NCBI GenBank assembly: GCA_964420995.1
Contig: CAYQUX010000019.1
Span: 1 to 64,000 of the forward strand
Length of the DNA stretch: 64,000 nt
DNA from: Leptolinea sp964420995
GTDB taxonomy: Bacteria > Chloroflexota > Anaerolineae > Anaerolineales > Anaerolineaceae
Direction: 5' to 3'
In this document: positions 60,306-64,000 of the stretch, piece by piece
How positions within the stretch are numbered: position 1 is the stretch's first letter
How the letters are laid out: each line of letters opens with the position of its first letter
The notes under the pieces: generated by a model
The model's input: the letters and a program-made list of their open reading frames with translations, nothing else
Told to the model about the DNA's origin: nothing
Databases searched by the model: none
Position numbers and translations under genes: made by a program

Positions 60306-63300
60306 GTGGGGCGATTTGCTGAAAACGACATCATTCTAAAGAATTACCGTATCGAGAAAAGCATCGGTCAGGGTGCTTTTGGCGAAGTTTACCTGGCGAC
60401 GCACCTCGGGTTGAACGGCAAGCGCGCCGTCAAGGTGCTGCTGCGCGACGAGATCGGCATGGGCAGTTCGGACTACGACGAATACCGCAACCGCTTCCGC
60501 CAGGAATCGCAGTTGATGGAGTGGTTCAAGCACCCCAATGTTGTCACCGTCTACGATTTTCAGGAGGAAGATGGCGTTCTCTTCCTGGTGATGGAATACG
60601 CGACGGGCGGCAACCTGCAGAAAAAGTTGGAAATCGCGCGGCGTGAGAATGAGCGCTTTACGGTTGATGAAGTCGTGCGCGTGGGTATAGACATTGCGGA
60701 GGGGTTATCCGCGTTGCATGCCAAGGATGTGGTCCACCGCGACCTGAAGCCGTCGAACATATTGTTTGACGTGGACGGGCGCGCCAAGGTGGCTGACCTG
60801 GGACTGGCACAGGTGCCGGGCGGGGCGAGCATGCGCTCGCAGTTGAGCATTCCCAAGCCACACCCGGGCACGCCTGCCTACATGAGCCCCGAGCAGGAGA
60901 TCGCCGGTTCTTACCTGCGGCCGGCATCGGATGTGTATGCGCTTGGATTGATCCTGTTTGAAATGCTGGCCGGACGGAGCTACAAGAATATCCGGCCGGG
61001 AACCCTGATAAAGTCACTGGCTCCGGGTGTGCCGGACTGGTTTGATGAGCTATTGCGTAGGATGCTGGCGGAGTCGCCTAAAGACAGGCCATGGGACGGC
61101 GCAGAGGCAGTCAATGAACTGCGTACCGGGCTGGCTGCCGGCGATGAAAAGATGCGGGAAGCCCGCGAGAAAGCGCGTTTGGAGACAGAAGAACGCGCCC
61201 GGCTCGAAGCAGAAGAACACGAGCGGAGGGTAGAGGCAGAAAAAGCCCGCCGTGAGGAAGAAGAGCGTGTTCGCCTGGCCGCGGAAAAGAAAGCGCGTTT
61301 GGAAGCGGAAGAACGCGCGCGGCGGGAAGCGGCAGAGAAAGTCCGTCGTGAGGAAGAGGAGCGAATTCGTCTGCAGAGGGTGGAAAAAATCCGGCTGGAG
61401 ACGGAAGCCCGGGAAAAACGTGAAGCAGAGAAAGAACGCGTCCGGCTTGAAGCACTGGAGAAATCGCGCAAGGAAGCGGAAGAACGCGCCAAACGTGAAG
61501 CAGAGATCAACGCAGAAAAAGAACGCGTCCGGCTTGCCGCGCTTGAGAAAACGCGTAAAGAAGCAGAGGAACGCGCCCGCCAGGAAGCCGAGGAAAAAAC
61601 CCGGTTGGACGAACAGATCCGTGAGCTGGAAAAACAGGGCACGGAAGCCTGTGAAACCGGTAATTGGGAAACCGCGCGGCAAACCATCAAATCTTTGAAG
61701 AGACTCGGAAAAGACGGCCATGCCGCGGCTGCCCGGATTAAACCCCTGATCAAAGATACCCGAGAGCCAATCTGGAAGAAATATGGCTGGGCGTTTGGAT
61801 TATTTGTGGTTTTTACGGTTGGTGCGATCCTCTGGCTGATGGGATTATTCCCAACCGGAAGTCAACCCATCACCACCGCGACCGGTGCGGTGGTATCGAG
61901 TGGCGGAACACAGTCTGCCACAGCTGGACGTGTGGCCAGTGCCACAGCCCCGGTTTTGCCGACGTTCCCGGCAGATTTTACGGCCACAGCCGCCATGTCA
62001 AAGATGCCGGCGGGATTCAGCGGCACGTTGATCGAATACACAACCCAATCCGGTGATACGCTGGAAAGTATTGCCGCCAAATTTGCGGAAGACGCGGATT
62101 TGATCGCAAAGATCAATAACCTGTCTGGCGCGATCAGTGCCGGGCAAAAAATACTGGTTCCTTTACCGGTTTCGATCACCCCGGTTGCTGCAGGGGTGAC
62201 CAGTACACCAATTTTTACAGAAGTACCAACTATGGGTATTCCTGACGGGGCAGGTAATACCCCGAATAATGAACCGTTACCAACAGTGGGTATTCCAACA
62301 GAGGTCAGCAATAAACCCATGCCTCCCAATGGAACCAAAATTGGGCTCTCCTTTGGCGATCTCCAGTCGCAACGCTGGAAGGATGTGGATTCCCAACTCA
62401 AGGAACTATTTGCGGGTAAAGGTTATGAAGTCATCTCCATGGAAGCTAATTACGACACCAAAATGCAGGAATACCAGATCGAAACCATGGTTTCCCAGGG
62501 CATCAAAGGCTTGATCGTCATCGCTGAAGACGGCGACGCTGCTGTGACCGCTGTTGAGAAAGCTGCTGAAGCCGGTGTCAAGGTGCTGGCTTACGACCGG
62601 GTGATTCAAACAGCGAGAGTTTCTGCCTACCTCGGTTTTGATCAGATCCAGATTGGATACCTTCAGGCAACAGCCATATTAAATGAGTTGAATATTGACA
62701 GCGGAAAATGGTCTGCGTCAAATCCGGCAAAAATCGTTCTGCTGGGTGGAAGTCCCACAGATCCTGCGGCACAACGTTTTCGTCAGGGTCAATCCAATGC
62801 ATTGGATAAATATTATAAATCGGGTGTAGTAAAAATTGTTCAGGACCAATGGGTGGAAAACTGGGATCCTGCTAAAGCGCAAAACCTGATGGAGACTGTT
62901 ATTGTTGCCACCGCCGGGAAGTTCGACGGGGTGATCGCGTCAAATGATGGTACAGCTCTGGGTGCGGTTCAAGCCATGAAAGCTGCCAAAATATCAGTAC
63001 CAATCAGCGGGCAAGACGCCACGGCGGATGGATGTAATTCCATTCTCAAGGGTGAATTAACAGCAACCATTCTCAAAGACGTTCGCCTGATGCCGGTAAA
63101 AGCATATGAAATTATGGAGACTTTACTGACAGGTGGGAGCAATAAAGACCTGAAGAATTATCCGCTGTCCAAATTGACCAGCCAGGAAAACCTGACGGGA
63201 GAAATTCCGGTATTGTTTATCCCTCCTGTGACAATCACCAAAGACAATATCTATGATGCCATTGTGAAAAGTGAATGGCAGTATTACGATGACGTGTACC

Positions 63301-63338
63301 GGGATATCCCTGACAATCTTCGTCCCCCGAAGCCATAA
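60306..63338 (+). CDS. Receptor Ser/Thr kinase with coiled coil, LysM and ChvE-like domains
   Basis: This is a 1010-residue receptor. The kinase domain (~10-270) has GQGAFGEVYLA, KRAVKVLL, HRDLKPSN and ADLGLAQVPGG. A remarkable charged coiled coil (~280-450) of repeated RxEAEERAR-type units follows, then a membrane helix (~498-520). Outside are a LysM domain (~578-625; YTTQSGDTLESIAAKFAED, ISAGQKILVPLP), which in this family binds peptidoglycan, and a ChvE/XylF-type sugar receptor (~680-1010; IGLSFGDLQSQRW, VLAYDRVI, VIASNDGTALGAVQ, PISGQDATADGCNSI). The start is a GTG with GGAG 6 nt upstream. It could join cell-wall contact and sugar sensing. Confidence 0.91.
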   Translation: MGRFAENDIILKNYRIEKSIGQGAFGEVYLATHLGLNGKRAVKVLLRDEIGMGSSDYDEYRNRFRQESQLMEWFKHPNVVTVYDFQEEDGVLFLVMEYATGGNLQKKLEIARRENERFTVDEVVRVGIDIAEGLSALHAKDVVHRDLKPSNILFDVDGRAKVADLGLAQVPGGASMRSQLSIPKPHPGTPAYMSPEQEIAGSYLRPASDVYALGLILFEMLAGRSYKNIRPGTLIKSLAPGVPDWFDELLRRMLAESPKDRPWDGAEAVNELRTGLAAGDEKMREAREKARLETEERARLEAEEHERRVEAEKARREEEERVRLAAEKKARLEAEERARREAAEKVRREEEERIRLQRVEKIRLETEAREKREAEKERVRLEALEKSRKEAEERAKREAEINAEKERVRLAALEKTRKEAEERARQEAEEKTRLDEQIRELEKQGTEACETGNWETARQTIKSLKRLGKDGHAAAARIKPLIKDTREPIWKKYGWAFGLFVVFTVGAILWLMGLFPTGSQPITTATGAVVSSGGTQSATAGRVASATAPVLPTFPADFTATAAMSKMPAGFSGTLIEYTTQSGDTLESIAAKFAEDADLIAKINNLSGAISAGQKILVPLPVSITPVAAGVTSTPIFTEVPTMGIPDGAGNTPNNEPLPTVGIPTEVSNKPMPPNGTKIGLSFGDLQSQRWKDVDSQLKELFAGKGYEVISMEANYDTKMQEYQIETMVSQGIKGLIVIAEDGDAAVTAVEKAAEAGVKVLAYDRVIQTARVSAYLGFDQIQIGYLQATAILNELNIDSGKWSASNPAKIVLLGGSPTDPAAQRFRQGQSNALDKYYKSGVVKIVQDQWVENWDPAKAQNLMETVIVATAGKFDGVIASNDGTALGAVQAMKAAKISVPISGQDATADGCNSILKGELTATILKDVRLMPVKAYEIMETLLTGGSNKDLKNYPLSKLTSQENLTGEIPVLFIPPVTITKDNIYDAIVKSEWQYYDDVYRDIPDNLRPPKP

Positions 63339-63355
63339 CAGATGAGAATCCTACT

Positions 63356-64000
63356 ATGAGCCGATTCACTGAAAATGACATTGTTCTGAAAAACTACCGC
63401 ATCGAGAAAAGCATCGGTCAGGGTGCGTTTGGCGAGGTGTACCTGGCAACCCACCTCGGATTGAATGGGAAACGTGCAATCAAGGTGTTGTTGCGCGACG
63501 AGCTCGGCATGGGCAGTTCGGACTATGACGAGTACCGCAACCGCTTCCGTCAGGAATCGCAGTTGATGGAGTGGTTCAAGCACCCCAATGTTGTCACCGT
63601 CTACGATTTTCAGGAGGAAGATGGCGTTCTCTTCCTGGTGATGGAATACGCGACGGGCGGCAACCTGCAGAAAAAGTTGGAAATCGCGCGGCGTGAGAAT
63701 GAGCGCTTTACGGTCGATGAAGTCGTGCGCGTGGGGATAGACATAGCCGAAGGACTGTCCGCGCTGCATGCCAAGGATGTGGTCCACCGCGACCTGAAAC
63801 CGTCGAACATCCTGTTTGACGCGCAAGGCCGCGCCAAGGTGGCTGACCTGGGGCTGGCGCAGATACCGGGCGGGGCGAGCATGCGCTCGCAGTTGAGCAT
63901 TCCCAAACCGCACCCCGGTACACCGGCGTACATGAGCCCCGAGCAGGAGCTTGCCGGTTCCTACCTGCGGCCGTCATCCGATGTGTACGCGCTGGGTCTG
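63356..64000 (+). CDS. Ser/Thr protein kinase of the DLG subgroup (cut by window end)
   Basis: From an ATG at 63356, 17 nt after the previous gene, 215 codons are open to the window edge. They encode most of a kinase domain with GQGAFGEVYLA, KRAIKVLLRDE, HRDLKPSN, ADLGLAQIPGG and GTPAYMSPEQE. It is nearly identical to the start of the 60306 product; 164 bp (63551-63714) match it without a single difference. A membrane helix and a sensor domain are expected beyond the edge by analogy with its paralogues. Confidence 0.9.
   Translation, partial: MSRFTENDIVLKNYRIEKSIGQGAFGEVYLATHLGLNGKRAIKVLLRDELGMGSSDYDEYRNRFRQESQLMEWFKHPNVVTVYDFQEEDGVLFLVMEYATGGNLQKKLEIARRENERFTVDEVVRVGIDIAEGLSALHAKDVVHRDLKPSNILFDAQGRAKVADLGLAQIPGGASMRSQLSIPKPHPGTPAYMSPEQELAGSYLRPSSDVYALGL

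Noticed and set aside
60980..61753. Minus-strand Ser/Arg-rich frame (and other Phe/Leu-rich frames) opposite the kinase coiled coil
   Set aside because: It mirrors the repeated Glu/Arg/Ala codons of the coiled coil and has no independent signals.
30619..64000. Classical anti-phage defence island
   Set aside because: No restriction, CBASS, toxin-antitoxin or nuclease genes were recognised. The content fits membrane organisation and signalling better, although a role in conflict cannot be excluded.
1..64000. tRNA, rRNA or riboswitch genes
   Set aside because: No cloverleaf, conserved rRNA segment or known riboswitch core was noticed by eye. A covariance-model search was not possible here.

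Overview
The window looks like a chromosomal segment of a member of the Chloroflexota, probably class Anaerolineae. This is inferred from several traits: lipoproteins with Thr/Pro-rich (PTxTPT-like) linkers, a large set of eukaryote-like Ser/Thr kinases, a ChvE/MmsAB sugar importer, PadR plus permease-prefix membrane protein pairs, and short dispersed palindromic repeats containing GCCTGTCGAAGCC. Base composition is roughly balanced to slightly GC-rich. No rRNA, tRNA, CRISPR array, insertion sequence or prophage was seen.

Layout. 1-650: tandem array of a 55-bp repeat cut by the window edge. 659-3768 (minus): a polytopic membrane protein and an EptA-like sulfatase-fold transferase. 3880-10103 (plus): two paralogous pairs, each an Ig-like lipoprotein followed by a larger membrane-anchored Ig-like protein. 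10539-14755 (minus): a diguanylate cyclase, a small alpha/beta-barrel-like protein, a membrane protein, a cyclophilin and a GT-C-like membrane protein. 14827-21953: an arabinose/monosaccharide locus with a LacI regulator, divergent araA (interrupted by an in-frame TAG) and a chvE-mmsA-mmsB importer. 22033-24769 (minus): an autoregulated tetR-CPBP protease-MFS operon. 24902-27814 (minus): a xanthine dehydrogenase-family oxidoreductase without a FAD domain. 28076-29831 (plus): a PadR regulator with its membrane partner.

The right half is the unusual part. A divergent promoter region near 38500 separates two gene sets. To the left (minus, 38219-30619) lie a zinc-ribbon/beta-propeller protein, two Ser/Thr kinases and a coiled-coil membrane protein. 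To the right (plus, 38551-51859) lies a nine-gene, tightly spaced set: a helix-turn-helix/zinc-cluster regulator; an ESCRT-III (Snf7/CdvB)-like coiled-coil protein; an AAA ATPase of the Vps4 type with an N-terminal MIT-like domain; a zinc-ribbon/propeller/TPR protein; a kinase-TPR protein; an HExxGH metallopeptidase; two SPFH/band-7-like proteins; and a small membrane zinc-ribbon protein. I infer an ESCRT-like membrane-remodelling or envelope-stress system under phosphorylation control. Membrane scaffolds (SPFH), filament (ESCRT-III-like) and disassembly motor (Vps4-like) are encoded together.

From 52024 to the end is a tandem run of six transmembrane Ser/Thr kinases. At least three carry an extracytoplasmic periplasmic sugar-binding domain (RbsB/YtfQ-like or ChvE/XylF-like), one with a LysM and a long coiled coil as well. 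One carries a formylglycine-generating-enzyme-like domain. They look like single-polypeptide receptor kinases that would read sugars outside the membrane. The same binding fold is found as a free transport receptor at 18018-19109. The last two kinases share a 164-bp identical tract, indicating recent duplication or gene conversion.
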